A DNA stretch of 64,000 nucleotides, taken from positions 2,199,927 to 2,263,926 of the forward strand of contig CAADRB010000006.1 of NCBI GenBank assembly GCA_900708905.1, given 5' to 3'. A program made the translations under genes and the position numbers. Positions 34,362 through 47,900 of this stretch are shown in pieces. Under the pieces are notes generated by a model that ran no database searches, had not been told where the DNA came from, and was given only the letters and a program-made list of their open reading frames with translations. Source of the stretch: Hymenolepis diminuta. Taxonomy: Eukaryota > Platyhelminthes > Cestoda > Cyclophyllidea > Hymenolepididae. How positions within the stretch are numbered: the first letter of the stretch is position 1; every line of letters begins with the position of its first letter.

Positions 34362-36278
34362 TCATTGACTTCTAGCAGCTCTCTGTTGTCCCGCTTTCCA
34401 CTCACGGAACATACTCTTAGCAGCATTAATAAGCGACTCCAAGTGAGCCGTAACTTGGCAACGATAGGATCCATTCAACCCTGTACCTCCCCGCACGCCA
34501 GCATTCGAGAGCGTCGACTCAATCGATTCAATAAACGGTATCAGCTTATTGGTCTCAAAGCGATGTAGACTATCGTGGACACGAATAATCTTCTCCGCCA
34601 TCGCTATCGATGTAGTAGGCAAGCAGACCCAAAAGTGTCTCAGTAGTTCTCCAGCTGCTGAGATGAGCATACTCAATTCTTTAGACTGTTCTGCAGAAAG
34701 GAGCATTAGAACGGAAGATGGAGTTCCCGCAGTCTTTTCCCCTGAAGTCGTCTTCCCTCCTGTAGTTAGACAACCACCGGCCGAGACATCTGCAATAGCT
34801 GACTGGACATCTGCGTAGTTGAGAGTTGGTCGATTACCCCGACTAGACATAGTAAGGGAGGCTTGACAAGCTGCCAAGGCTTGTCTCGCTTGACTTTGAC
34901 TGAGAGATTGAGAAACTGGAGCAGCCTGATTAACAGCAATCGGATTTTGGAAGTAGTCCTTAGTCACAGAGAGTGTTATACTTTCTCGCGTCTTCTTATC
35001 AATATCTTCAATAGCAGCTGCAACAGAAGTGAGTTTACGTTTGAGAGCTCCAGAAGAAGCAAGATCTCGATAAGTGGAATCCATGGAGGGTTTAGTTGGT
35101 GCGGTCATAGCCGTATGCTTTGCCTGGGCGCGAAGAATAAGATTCGAGTGTTTGTTAAATCTGTGAATAAGGAGTTGATTTGTGTTTCCTTTCTGCTTGA
35201 GATTGGAAGAAGAGGAAGATGATTGTGGTTGTTCTGGAAGATCTAGGCCATAACCTTCACCGACCGAATGATCTTCGAGACTGTCAAAGTCCAGATGACT
35301 AACAGTTCTCATTCTCTTACAGCGAAGGAATTCGGTGTGCAGCATTTTTTCGTCTACTTCATCACAGTCATTAAAGATATCATCTTTATTAATCACAGCT
35401 CGATCTCTGTGGTAGTAATGAGATTGAAAGAACTTATTCCAGAATTCTGGCTCGGTGAGCTTGTCTGGAACAAGCTCCTTGTGTCGCTGGCGAACAGCTG
35501 GGTAGGCTCGGAAAATTGCATCAATCGAATCCTTGGTGAGGTTATAACGAATACTATTTGCTCCATCCATCTCTGGTTTGATGTCGCTGAGCAGACAGCT
35601 TGGTACACCAGCAACTTGAGGGCGTTCGGGAATCAAATTTCGTGAAATACCTTTACTGGAAATCCACTGTGGAGGCGCGGATTCGTCCTTTGAAGCACTT
35701 GACGCCACAGATTCTACAGAACCAATTGATTTGGCCTGTGAAAACTCTGGGCGAGCCCAGAATTCCTCGGAACTTAGGATACCAGTAACTACTAGCTCCT
35801 TATATAAGGCCAATAAGTGTGGATTCGACTCCAGAATGCAAAATTTCTCATTAAGTTCAACATGGGCCTAAGAAAAAGAGAAAGCCTAAGCGAAAAATTG
35901 GAGAGCGTACAAGTTAACAATACTAAGACTCACTTTATCTTTAAATTTGGGAAGCATCTGTTGCAGCACCTCTTTTACTTTGTTACGAGCTTCGATTTGC
36001 CTTTTTTGACCAGCCGGGTCGGCGAAGTGGAATGTAAAAGACTCTCCACTATGCATAAGTAACTGCAACTGAACTTTTTCCCTGCTATCTAGACTAACAC
36101 GCTGCATTCGGATGTCCTCAAATGCTGCACTAATTCTGAAAGAATCTGATGTCTGATTTCGCCATGCAATTCTGCCAGAGTTAACATACAAAGTTCCATC
36201 CACTTTCTTATGACGTACATGTTTCACCGTAAACAAAACATCTTCACTTTGCTTAGAGTTCTTCGACATTGTCAACAC
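34362..36278 (-). CDS. GTF2H1: General transcription factor IIH subunit 1 (TFIIH p62)
   Basis: Core structural subunit of TFIIH, which opens promoters for RNA polymerase II and acts in nucleotide excision repair in the nucleus. Two exons, 36278-35934 and 35867-34362, are joined at phase 0 across a 66-bp GTGAGT...TTAG intron, giving 616 residues (human about 548). Residues 1-115 are the N-terminal PH-type domain (VLFTVKHVRHKKVDGTLYV, IAW, VQLQLLMHSGESFTFHF, LLPKFK-like end). BSD1 falls at about 116-160 (LYKELVV...LSSEEFWA) and BSD2 at about 223-275 (YNLTKDSIDAIFRAYPAV, EPEFWNKFFQSHYYHRDR). A conserved EGYG and a Ser/Gln-rich linker follow. The C-terminal helical domain is at about 505-570 (AGELLRHFWVCLP). 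The start at 36278 (MLTM) is chosen as the longest; the second Met at 36269 is equally good. Head-to-head with SLC39A9. Confidence 0.97.
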
Positions 36279-38210
36279 AAAACTACCACAGTAGCGCGAA
36301 GCACATCTGCGAATTTAGGACGACTACTAAGACAAAAAAGGACGCCCTACTATTGGTGCTTTAGCAAAATAATTCCAAACTGCCAGGTATTTACTAAATG
36401 AAGTACATTTATTAATAATAATCCAATTTATACTTTTTCACTTAAATATAATAATTTTCGTACTTAAAATATTTTAGCAACTTCCTCACTAATAAAATTA
36501 CCGTTTATTGCTTATGTTCCACTCTGTTAGATACGTAGGTAGTTAAAAAATGTAAGGGAGCATTTCAGTTGCATGCATTCTATATATTTTTTGCAGACCA
36601 AAGTAGATTATTAGATATAAAAAACATATGTCAATAATATGTTTATCAACGCACAATTTATTGGTGGAAACATTAAGCAGTTATTCAAAAGTTTCTTTGA
36701 CCAATGTCAAACATCTAATCAATGATTTCCCCACATAATCGACATTTGTTTGTGTTTCTATCTGTATACCCGCAACATGGGTGTTGAAATGCCATCGTCG
36801 ACGTCTTATCGTTACAGATCGTCATATGTTCAGTGACATCTGCTATTTAGCCGGCAACCGCTGCAAGAAGAACAGTCCCCGATCCATGTTGCCGTAGAAA
36901 AGAGATTCTTTTAGTAAATTCTACGCATGATCTTTAAAAGTAGGCATCATCCTTAAGTTACACAGGAAAAAATTCTTTAAATTTCTTACACTGAAACTTC
37001 TTAAAACATGAAGCAAAAGTATAAGAGAATTCGTTACCAAATAGTGAAATTCGTCCGTTAAAAATTAGTGGCCTCCGAAAGAAGAAATCCTCTTTGCTTT
37101 CTGAAGAAATCACTGTGTACCAAATACAAGAAACTCTGATAACTTCGAATATACAAATTCTTATGCTTTAATTTGACAAAATACAAATGTGTTTAAAATG
37201 TAATCCAATAGTTAACTATTTTTAACATGGTGATGACGATCGATTTGAGGAGGTTTCCACTGGATTTTTAAGGAATCAGACAAATAACCACATAAACTCC
37301 ACAAAACGGAAAGTGTTCTTCAATAAAGGATGGGCAGTGATGGAGAAGAAATATTGAAACTCATAAAAAAGATTTTCTTGCCTGCCATCCATTGATATAT
37401 ATTTCTACAAATTCTCTTGCATTATGAGTACTAATTGACTGAATAAACTAGTGATTCTAGTCGGCCTCCTTCGACCCTGATAATTGGAAGTATATTGCCA
37501 TACGAATGTTTCAGCAAACTTCCATAGGTCAAGTCGTAATTGAAAACAATATGGGTATCGGTCGAATATTTTATGATTTTATTCAAATGTTCATTCACCT
37601 CAGTGTCACTTCGCGCATTATTTATTTTATCAAAGTGGCAAGTTGCAAATATAGTGATTATGAATTTATTCATTACAAAACACCATGCAAAGTTTGCATA
37701 TTAGTTAAGAGAATACAAATATGGAAATTATTTATTTTTTTTGTTCTGTGTAAAGCACGAACTTTTAGTATTCTCGTTTCACTGGGTAATATCATAATTT
37801 ATAAAAATGAATTGCTGCTTTAATTAATTCAAATTTCCTTCTCAAAGGGAAATAATAAATGACAATGTATCCATATTAAAATGTAATGTTTATTCTTTTA
37901 CCATAGACATACTTGAAAAATTCTACAATATTTGATATCGTAAATGAAATGAATTCCTCCTTAAGGGCTTTATTATAAACATCATTTAATTCACTCTATT
38001 AAAGAGAATTAAATCAAAACACCACAAAAGCGGGTGTCATTGCTCTTCATAATTTTATTCAGCTTTTGTCTATTTCAAGTATAATTATTCTGGTTAAGTG
38101 TATTTTTAATTTTAAAAAAACATTTAAGTAAATTTGCGTAAAAATTGGCTAAAATAAACGTCTGCGCATGTACTTTCTGAGCAGATAGTTTGCATTTCCG
38201 CCAGCTCGAA
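36279..38210. other. Divergent intergenic region between GTF2H1 and SLC39A9
   Basis: 1.9 kb that must hold both 5' ends, since the genes are transcribed away from each other. I see no clear TATA box near either start codon and no repeat or open frame worth calling. Frames of 80-105 codons near 37431-37823 overlap on both strands and have no domain. Confidence 0.6.
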
Positions 38211-41200
38211 ATGTTGGCTCTAGTACTTCTCTGTGTTTTTATGTTCCTCGGCTGTTATGTAGCTGGATATATCCCGATAGCTTTTAATTATTCTCCGGTA
38301 AGTTTCATTCATTTTTATTTAAGCGTTTTAAATTTATGTTGTGTTTGTCCTTTTCATTATGTATGCTAATATAATCTCATGATCCGCCAAGATAGTTACA
38401 TTTCTAATAATATTGTAATAGTTTTATTTTGATTTCTATCAAGCATAATTTGCGTCTGGTTACATTTGTCGGAGCCGGACTGTTAGTTGGTGCCGCTTTG
38501 GCTATTATTATTCCCGAGGGTGTTGTTACCATATATGGCGTTCAACGAAGTCATGTAAGTTCTATTTTTATGTTAATATAAATACGATAATGGAAATGAC
38601 TGAAACTTTTTTACACCCTATCTGTTATTATGGTACTCCTTCTACCACCAATGAGACTATTTTGCCAAGTATTTTTAATGATATGGTCCCGGCTATAATA
38701 GTTCATCTTGTGCAGTTAACCACACCACATCAGTCACCAAACTTGGGGATTTTTTCATCTATATGTAGGGAATTTTACGTGCATGTAACTAATCAGTTCT
38801 GCGCACTTGATTTTTAATCTTTATTATTTCGACATGGCTATTGTGAAAAATATTGAAGTTTCATAACCCTAATAGCATTTTCGTGAAAATTACTGCCGCT
38901 ATTTGTCGAATGTGAAAATAATACCCGCTTAGATGTTGCTTTCCTTTGACCTGTTGCTTTTATTGAATCTCCAGTTTTGCGTTCATAGATGTTACATTTT
39001 TCTCCTTAAGAAGTTTTTGTGGGGATTTCGCTGTGTTGGAGATTTAAATGGGATGTTGCAACCAATTACCTGTAATCAACACACATTAGCAGGCATTAGC
39101 TATTCTAGTTCTGCCGGCACGTCAGTCACAGCAAACTCTACAATTGGGAGCTATCCGTAAGTGGTTACTATCGTACACGTCTGATCGCTGTGATGGTAAT
39201 GGTTAATTGCACCTTTTTATTCTGGTTAACAGGAGAGATAGGGGAATACGAAATTCTCATCAGTGTCTCCAAGATATCTTTTGTCTACTCAACTTTTGAT
39301 ACTTCTATTAATCAGCTTTGGTGTGCGTTGATGGCTTGTCAGTTACCTCGTCTGTGAAATCGGAGGTCATTTGGTTCGAGACCCATAGGTGCATGTCCAC
39401 TGAATGGAATAGTCTGACTTTTTAGGACTGGCAAATAAAGAAGATCCAGATTTCGAGTTTCTTCATGATATTGCTCTTCCATTCGATATGATTGTCGGGA
39501 AATGCTTTCCTACCTGAGGTTGGTAATTAGTTCCTCTAGTTAACTTGAGACTTTGTTATTTATTGGCCATTATAAACACATTGCTTTCATTTTACGAGTA
39601 ACGGTTTACATTCGTCCTTAAATGCATATTAATGGGTCATAAGTTCCGGGTGTTACATTTGAAAGCGACGTTGAAATTGATATAATATTCCTTGTTAAAT
39701 TTTTACGTTAAAGTGATTTAAGACATATTTTCCTTTGTTGAATAGTTCACTTGGAATCGCTATTTCACAGTCAATACTAGTAAATGTCCATTTATGGGCT
39801 GCCCATGCAACAGCAAAATTATATTATAGTAAGAGCTGATTCTTATCACTTATTCCAATTACCACCTTGGTTTTAATGATCCATCAAGACCCTTAAGAAG
39901 GGGGATTACTTGCAATTCAACGATCATCTCATCTTTTATTGAGGAATTAAAATTATATAAACATCTCGATTGGTTGTGTGGTCAGTCAGTGATTGTAGCA
40001 GTGGCAAGATTACAATCCCAGTCGCTAGTGTAGAAAGCCAGTAATCTATGATCCAGTGTTAAATGGATCCGACCTGTCTATTGATTTTCTCGCACTATCC
40101 GACACCTGCAGTTTTTTATCTTAAACTTTAAATTCAACCTTTTTTCGGCTTTTTGTTTCTCAAATCATACCCTTCTCTGTTTTCTTATGTAAATATTCCA
40201 CAATCGTCTATCTTCTTTCTCTTCTTGTGATAAGGATTTTTTGAGTTGGGAAGAGCAATAGCTAAGAAAGTTCTCTCTATCCTCCGTTAGTGCTTTCTAG
40301 GCTAGACTCCCTCTTTTAATAATTCTTTCACAAAAATTGATCTACATTTGCTAAATAGAAACAAAAGATACCAAGGATATGGAGAAGAATAGGATAGAGA
40401 TAGAAGATCTAAGTGACCAGGGAAAATAATTCGCATAATCGCCTAGAGTTTAAAATCCGACAGCCTGTCATACTTTGTTGGGTCGATGGGCAGCAATTAA
40501 GATAGAGCGCGCCTGAGTCACTATGCTTGGGTGTCATAAGCACCGCCTCAGTATGTAGGCCTTTTCGGATGGCTATAGGGTAAATATCTATGATGTTCGG
40601 GTTTGTCATCAGGTGAAATTTTATGCTCTTTCAGAATGACCACGCCCACACAAAACCCATCGGCAGTCACCACAGCATCAACAACAATGTTCTCGATGCC
40701 CCCCATTTGAATCAGATGAACGATCCAGTCGCTGCTCCCTTACTAGTTGGAGGCATTGCCCAGCCTGCTGCAGTACAACCTCGACCCGCAGCTAATCAAC
40801 CCGAGCCACTTGCCCCAGCTGATGCACAAAAACCGGTCCATTCTCCTATTAGCCATCATGAGCTATCCGCTGCCGGCGTGACGAACCATGGCATGATTGG
40901 CCTGGCTTTAACTATGGGTTTCGTTCTCATGTTCCTTATTGATCATCTGAGCAAAAAAGCAAGGTGTCGAACCTGCTCTAGATCCCTATTTCCCCTCTTC
41001 CAGTGTATGTGCTGTCGAAGACGATCTGAGGATATGCTACTGCGTAAGTTTCTTACCTAATCTTAGAGATTATTTTGAAGTTTCTTCTTGATGTTAAGTC
41101 GGGTAATTAAAACAGTTGAGATTTTTTCTCAATGTGTATTGAAACGTGTTCTAGATATTGAATAAGGGGATGCAGTAAAATATAAATCGGTTTAAATATT

Positions 41201-44200
41201 CATCTGTATTTTGTCCTTTAATATATGTAAACCATCAATCCCAAAGAAATGGCATTTGCCGGTTTTTTTTCATGATCTACGAGCTACAAGTCCATGTAAG
41301 AAAAACATTCCCAGTATTTCTAATGTTCGACATGACAAAGAGCACTAAAATCTTAAAAATGCAAATGGAACAAAATTAAACGCAGTTATGTAACGACTAG
41401 ATTGATTGTATATCTGCTACGAATTCAATTACGCACTAAAACAAAAAGTCAATACAATGTAGAGTTTCGATCCCAGGTATCTGTTTATTGATTAGATACT
41501 TAATATTATGTAGCATAATAAATTCGGATTTCAGATCACCACTTTAGTAAAACGGGCTTACGACCATCAAATAGGAAATTAATAGCTTTGAATCAACCCG
41601 TAATCGCTTTACTATGAAGTCCAATGATCATAATAAGACAAGAGATTGCCTTCGGCATGATGAGTAATTTCATGGTAGTTGATAAGAATGCAACACAATT
41701 TGGCCAGTTTTCTTATCTACAGCTGTCTCACCGGTATTGCATAGCGAGAATGGATAAATCTGTTGCTAATCTGATGTCAGTTACCTTTCTGATAGTTAAT
41801 CAGTGTGTATGTGTGTGTGAATACGCATTCCGGTCTTGTAACCGGAGACGGGCTGGCCAAATCGGGTATTTTCGATGGATTCGATCGAGCACACTAAAAT
41901 CTACAAGTTTCCTTCCTTCCTCTTTCTAGAATCTGAGTAGTTTTAGCTCTATAAAGTGGTCAACTGATGAAGTTATAAAACAGGTAGGCAGTGGTGGATT
42001 AGTAGGATGCTATTACAGAGAGTCCGTTGCAAACTACAATCTTGTAGTTATTTTAAGTCTTCGATTTATTACGAATTTAATCATATGTTGTCCCGAGCTT
42101 GTCCATTTCATGCTATGCCCCATCAGGTCAATATGATGACCCGTTCACTTCATTGTCTCATGCATCAACCGTCTGCTGTCACACTTATTTCAGCATACGA
42201 ACTTTCGCTATACTGTTACTTCATACTAACGTTTATCCAGTTATGTTACTTTTCTCGTATTCAGTATTTGTAAATTTAGGGATCCATTCACCTTATTAGT
42301 CAGTGTCTTTATTTCATCCCTACATAAAGAACTGCTTGACATGCGTGGATGTTTTTTTCCGTTTCTGAGGTGTCTGCTTGCGACACCCGCTTATATTCCT
42401 TTACACTGACAGAACCAATGGTGTGTGTAATTCCAATTCTCAGCACATTCCTATTATTATGCAATTTTTAGTTTGTATATTCCTATTTTTTGGTGCTATA
42501 TAATTATAATATTTCTACTGATAAAGTTACTGACGAAATAAACCATATTACTTCGTTTGGCATCACGATCAGTTCGATCTCTGGTGCAATTCACGATATG
42601 GCAGATCTGTTGACTGACATTTGCAGAAGGACTCTACACTGTATTACGGTGTATCTCCTATTAGTCGATAGACGATTCATGGTATGGGCACCGCTTTAGC
42701 TGGACCGTCTAAGTGGAATCTAGGTTTGTTTCAGCTGAGGTTTCATTTATGCTTATTCTTATTTATTTTCTGCTTTCTAGCCACAACGGGAGATGAAGCA
42801 ATGTCTGGATCTGCGGCAACCAATGCGGCGGCGGCCTTGGCTGAAGCAGAACACAGTGCCATGACAACCACAGTGGGACTGGTTGTGCATTCTCTTGCAG
42901 ATGGACTTGCAATTGGAGCCGCTTTTGGTCTCACTCTCGATCTTACGCTCATTCTTTTTATAGCTATAATGCTTCACAAGGTATATCGTGTTATTTTATC
43001 CATTTTCTATGCAAGTCAATTTAAAATAAGTATCGAATTGCCTTGTCTGGCTTTTTTGGTATTCGGTATTCTCTTTTGGATTTTCGTGTTAGGATTTTTT
43101 GATGTAATGCTGATAAGTTAATGTGAATCCGTTCCATATTCAATTTGGGTTTCATAGGTAATAGTTTCGAAGTGGAAAGGGAATCATCAAAATTTATCGA
43201 AATATATTCTTAATTTGTACTATCAATCATTATCGACAGCAGGATTTGTAACATTAGGAGGTAAAATTTATTTCTGTTCATTTTACTTAAACGTTTCCGT
43301 CTTAGGGACGATCTCATTCTGACATTATATTCATAGTCATTTTAAAAGGCCGAAACAATTGTGACCAAAGCTTTGATGATGCGTAACGGCGACCCATGAT
43401 ATACATTCAGGCAGTGATGTGCCAGTAGTTGGTCGGAGAGCTGGGATATAGATATTTGCTTGTTCAACTGCGCTGTAACAGTTATGTGTGTCTGTATTCT
43501 TCAAGAATTTGTTCAGTAACTAATCTTATTTAGACCACTTGTGATGGAAACATTGAGCAACCTGGTTGATCAGAGATTATTAGTAGCATCAGCGTCAAGC
43601 AGTTGGAAGAACATATCGATTAAAATTAATAACAAATACACCTGAAAGAAATTAGTTGTGTCCGGTCGATCGATCAATAATTACCTTTTCGGAACAGCAT
43701 TAATCGGGCTACCATGACGTCTTTATTATCGAAACCGGAGATTAAGGTCAAGCTGATTCATAGTCATATATTTTAACAGAGGTAAGGCTATCTTAACCAT
43801 AACTTTGTCACCTTAGTTTATTCAATATTCACATGGAAGGCAATACTGTGCATAACTGATTTAACAATGATGCACTAAAACATCTCCAATCAAACTCTTT
43901 CAATTATCTTATGAAACTATGGGCTGACAAGTAATACACTTTCTTCGTGTTTCCCTACTGGAAACATCCTTTATTTTTGTGCTTACCAGGTCTCTAATCT
44001 GACGTTATTTAATTACCTAGGCTCTAAAATCAGTGTCCTTGATCTGGTTTGAATTCACTTGTTGCAAAATGAGGCTCTTGTTAGCCATATTAATCAATCT
44101 TCTGCGTTCTTGTCTGATCTCTGAAAATCACTAAAAGCATACTTTAAAGCTTAGTCTCATGCATTGTTTTGTTCTCCTATTTTAGGCTCCGGCAGCTTTC

Positions 44201-44981
44201 GGTTTTGTGTCTTTCCTGGTGCATTCAGGCCTACCTCGACATGTTGTCAAAAAATACCTCTTTGTATTCTCCCTTGCCACCCCTGTAGGTGCTCTTCTCA
44301 CCTACTGTTTTGTTGCTATAGCATCATATCTCTCCTCTCAACATGTAAGGATTTTTAGCAACTACTTATGCATTTATTAGTCCTATAATTGTTGAAAAAC
44401 TCGTGACGCGTATTATGTTTGATTCGTGCTGTGATAGTAAAAAATTGATAATCTGATTAACAGCGCAAACTGTGATTACTAATAGTCGTTCGATAATTTA
44501 CCTCGAATAAGATGGCGCGTGTTTGACCGCGCTTTCTAGTACGTATTGCTTTCGATATATGGGAATAGTGTTGCATAACGTTTTGTAATGCATCTCTATT
44601 TGATTTTAGTGTTAGCAATCACCACCTGGTCGGGTACTTTGCTTTCCCGTTGTATACATTTGACTAAAATGGTTGTTTGACTTTATGGATGTCCACCCAG
44701 TTAATCATTTATCACATTTCTTACAATAGGGCGGCTCATCTACGACTTATACGGGATTCGCGCTCCTTCTTTCCGGTGGAACATTCCTCTATGTCGCCAC
44801 AGCGCACATATTGCCTCATTTGACCACTGAGAAGCCTTCAACTCCTTCATCGTCTGTCAATACTGCTTCAAGTAGTGGGTACCATCATCACAGTGAAGCC
44901 ATATTCAAGCTAAAAGAAATTTGCGCCTTTGTGCTGGGATCCTTTATTCCGGTGATCATTTCGTTTGGCCATTCTCACTAG
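38211..44981 (+). CDS. SLC39A9: Zinc transporter ZIP9
   Basis: Family role: a ZIP (SLC39) transporter moving zinc into the cytosol across the Golgi or plasma membrane. Six exons join with agreeing phases: 38211-38297, 38444-38554, 40635-41043, 42781-42980, 44186-44344 and 44730-44981 (405 residues; human 307). TM1 is at residues 2-24 ([12 protein letters not shown]) and TM2 at 33-55 ([18 protein letters not shown]). A long loop follows, and TM3 is [22 protein letters not shown]4 has the metal-site [12 protein letters not shown], and TM5 has [19 protein letters not shown], both diagnostic of ZIP9. TM6-8 follow, with [19 protein letters not shown] and a C-terminal FGHSH. The added length is a Pro/Ala/His-rich loop insert encoded by exon 3, plus a cysteine cluster just after TM3. 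The start Met heads the first hydrophobic segment, leaving a very short N-terminus as in the human protein. Confidence 0.96.
38555..40634 (+). other. SLC39A9 intron 2 with SINE-like fragments
   Basis: GTAAGT donor after the QRSH codons and TTTCAG acceptor before NDHAH, phase 0. It contains a tRNA-like repeat at about 39315-39425 and a weaker one at 39980-40085. A 75-codon frame at 38933-39160 has no flanking acceptor that fits the ZIP9 alignment and is not called. Confidence 0.65.
39315..39425 (+). repeat. tRNA-derived SINE-like repeat
   Basis: Box-A-like GTGTGCGTTGATGGCTTGTC is followed about 50 bases on by a near-perfect box B, GGTTCGAGACCC. The downstream segment (GTCCACTGAATGGAATAGTC) recurs, diverged, at 20510-20530. 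No full cloverleaf is visible, so it is treated as a SINE and not as a tRNA gene. Confidence 0.5.
41044..42780 (+). other. SLC39A9 intron 3
   Basis: GTAAGT donor within a CTG C|GT context (phase 1) and TTTCTAG acceptor. Frames in 41624-42700 lie in the intron and have no recognisable domain. A GTGTGTATGTGTGTG run is at about 41804-41818. Confidence 0.65.
42981..44185 (+). other. SLC39A9 intron 4
   Basis: GTATAT donor after the LHK codons of TM5 and TTTTAG acceptor before APAAFG, phase 0. Open reading runs past the donor by chance. Nothing else is recognised. Confidence 0.7.
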
Positions 44982-47900
44982 TCCCTTATCAATTATTTAG
45001 CTACTCCCTGCCCCCTTCCTTTTCCGTCTTATGTGTTTCTCAGAAATCTTTTTTGGCGAAGGATATTGTTTCTGTGATATTATGTAAATTCTGTATCGAT
45101 GAACAAACGATTTTTTTGTTTTCTTTTGAAGTTGTATCTATAATATAAGCTTGCCACCTTTTGATTCTATAGTTGTTTATTATTAGAACAATCGAAGCAT
45201 AAAAGATTTTAGATCGGCAAACAGCATTAAGCATTCTGAAGAGGTCACCCTAAAATGATTTTAATTGCGTGTGAATGTAACAGACAATATTGAATAGGTG
45301 TTGATTAGAAAGCCGCTTGAATGTATCCTCAGTTATGGGTAGGTATAGACCAAGAAAGTGTAATTTTTAGATATTAATTAAATTCCTGTCGTAGAATGGG
45401 GAAAGACGTACTCAGTGGAAACACAGGAGCTTGGGAATTTAATTTTGGGAACACATGCTTGTACTAGTCGGTTGCTCTATTACAGAAGATTAATGGATGA
45501 AAATGACATGACCTGTCTCTTAATTTAATCACCTTTTAATATCATCGACATGAATTCACCCTGAAACCTTGAGGTCAGACTTCGAATTTGAATTTCGGAA
45601 TGTTTGGATGTAAAAGTGAATTATACCTTTATAAGAGGTTGGTACCAAACTAGCTTCTATCGGTTCCTTGCTATTCCGCAGACTAGATCCTTCTAATTTC
45701 CATCAGTCTTCACTGTGGTTAATAGAAGCGAGTTGTGAGAAGTAGGTATATCGGCAGCAGTCTTAGGAAAGGGAAGAAAGACCAAAGAGAGATGGAGTGG
45801 TCTGTGCTGGTGGATGAAGTAATAATAGAGGTTGTGTTTACAGAGAAGTGTATATAGTTTTGTCATCGATGAGGATAACACAAACAGACAGACAAAGTTT
45901 TAGTAACGGTCACTCGAGAGTCATATAAATGGTTTATAGGTGAATTAACGACTTGATAACACGTAATCGTTCAGGAGAGGAGCTTTGAGGTTAAACGAGT
46001 TGCTAGCACAGTCAGAAATAATTAATCTGTGAGAACAGAGAAAGATCTTAACTACATACCTATAAATTAAAAGTGGATGAGGTGATAAATCTGAATGGAT
46101 AAAGACCCTCTGATGTCCTGACTTAGTTCTCTACTTCTGAGAGACCTCACTCCTCAGTAGGATATTTTCGTATACTCATGCTTAAACGTTTTCATATGAT
46201 TATCAATTTTAATTTGGTGCTCTGTCATGAGCAGCTCATTTGACAGCATAAAAGTTAATTCATTTCTTCATAGCCTGAAACATACCCGGATATCACTGTG
46301 ATAGCACGCAGTAAATGAAATATTGCATAATTAGGTAGAAGCAAAATGGTAAATTACCCTGGGCTATTGTTTTTTTAGTAAGTGAATTTTGCGCCTTACA
46401 TACATTCAGAACTATCGCTATTTTGTGTTTTATGAACTCCAAGCACTGTAGTAATTTGTAATTGAACCAATTCAATCCGAAATCCGGAACTCAGAGAGAA
46501 GATTCTACAACGTAGGAGACTGGTTTCATTAATGAAAAATCAATTTAACCATTTGGAATAACTGAGTCGAAGTTTACAGAGCTATATCTACTGGGGAATT
46601 GGGTCGACTAAGAGGAATCTGAAGAGGAATATGTTATGTTAAATGATAACACATATAGTTAAGGTAGTTTTAAAATGAGATTTGCCTCTATAAATACGTG
46701 ATTTTTCGTCTATGTGACAAATATGCTGATTTAATTCAACTCGCAAATTGCTTTTCGGGTTTCGAAACTAATTAATACTTTATTAAATCCCTTTTTTTGA
46801 TTGATCATTTTTAGCCTCATTCAAAGTTAATAGGTTTAGTAATTTCGCTAACAGAACCTAGTTTCTTCAGAATTTAAAGGAAAATAGGGTGCGTAATTAA
46901 TGTAATGTTAAGTAACTCCTAGTTATAATTTTATTTTTCCTATCATTATCATGTCAAAATAATTTTACATGTGAAATGTATTAAAATAGCTCTAATTCCA
47001 AATAAAGGATACAAAAAGCCTTCTCGAGTGAGAAGACGAATAGTTGGTTTGAACAATTGAAAAAATGAATGAGAAGAGAAAGGAGGAAAGAGTAGAAAAA
47101 GGTATTGAAGGAAAAGAGGGATACTTAAGAATGCTGAGCGAGGGAAATTCCAGATTGTGAAGAACAAACAATAAACTGAATTCGCGTTCTCTGTTCATTG
47201 ACAGTTAGGGGAAAGGCGCGAATCAGTAGGCATACAATACAAGGAGAGCCTGAGCAGGTCTATGAGTCAGAGCACGCAGGTACTACAGTATACAATATAC
47301 GAAATTGGGAAACAATAAAATAAATAAACAAATGAAGCAATGGGAGGACTCAAATTACGGTAGACAGTGAAGACATGGCATCAAGAGTTTTACTTTATTT
47401 TAAATTTTATATGTGGTAGGTTTCCAATTTCCATAATAAGCGCAGTTCATTTTACAATGTTTTCATGTTCAAAAATTCAAATTTCGCTCTATGACGCCAT
47501 GGTTCCTAAATGAGATCAAGCCTGCAATTTTCCCAATTTATAAATCTGTCAACTGAATTCAATACCTGGTCATGCCAACCCGAGATAAACTTCTCCCCTT
47601 GGATAGCAAAAGGCAGATAATAACCATGATGATTTTAATGACGTATTCACTAACATAAATTTAGCTGCCATTGTGATGTGGCTACGTGCCCATGGCGATA
47701 ATACCAAGGCTACAGTTGCTTTAACGTTGAAGGATGAGGGAAGAAGATCTTAACTCAAGGAGGACTTTATTATTAGGAAAGTACAACCGCCCATGGGCAT
47801 ACTTGATTGATTGACTGTAGTATTTTGAATTATCCCATAAAGCTTCGCTGGTAATAACACAGTACTCACGAATTGGATTAAATTCTAGAAGGAAGTGAAT

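Noticed and set aside
34549..35645. Several plus-strand frames of 60-125 codons
   Set aside because: All lie opposite the long GTF2H1 second exon, whose protein matches TFIIH p62 along its length.
39315..39425. Possible functional tRNA gene
   Set aside because: Box B is good, but the acceptor stem and anticodon arm do not pair convincingly, and the downstream tail recurs near 20510, so a SINE is more likely.
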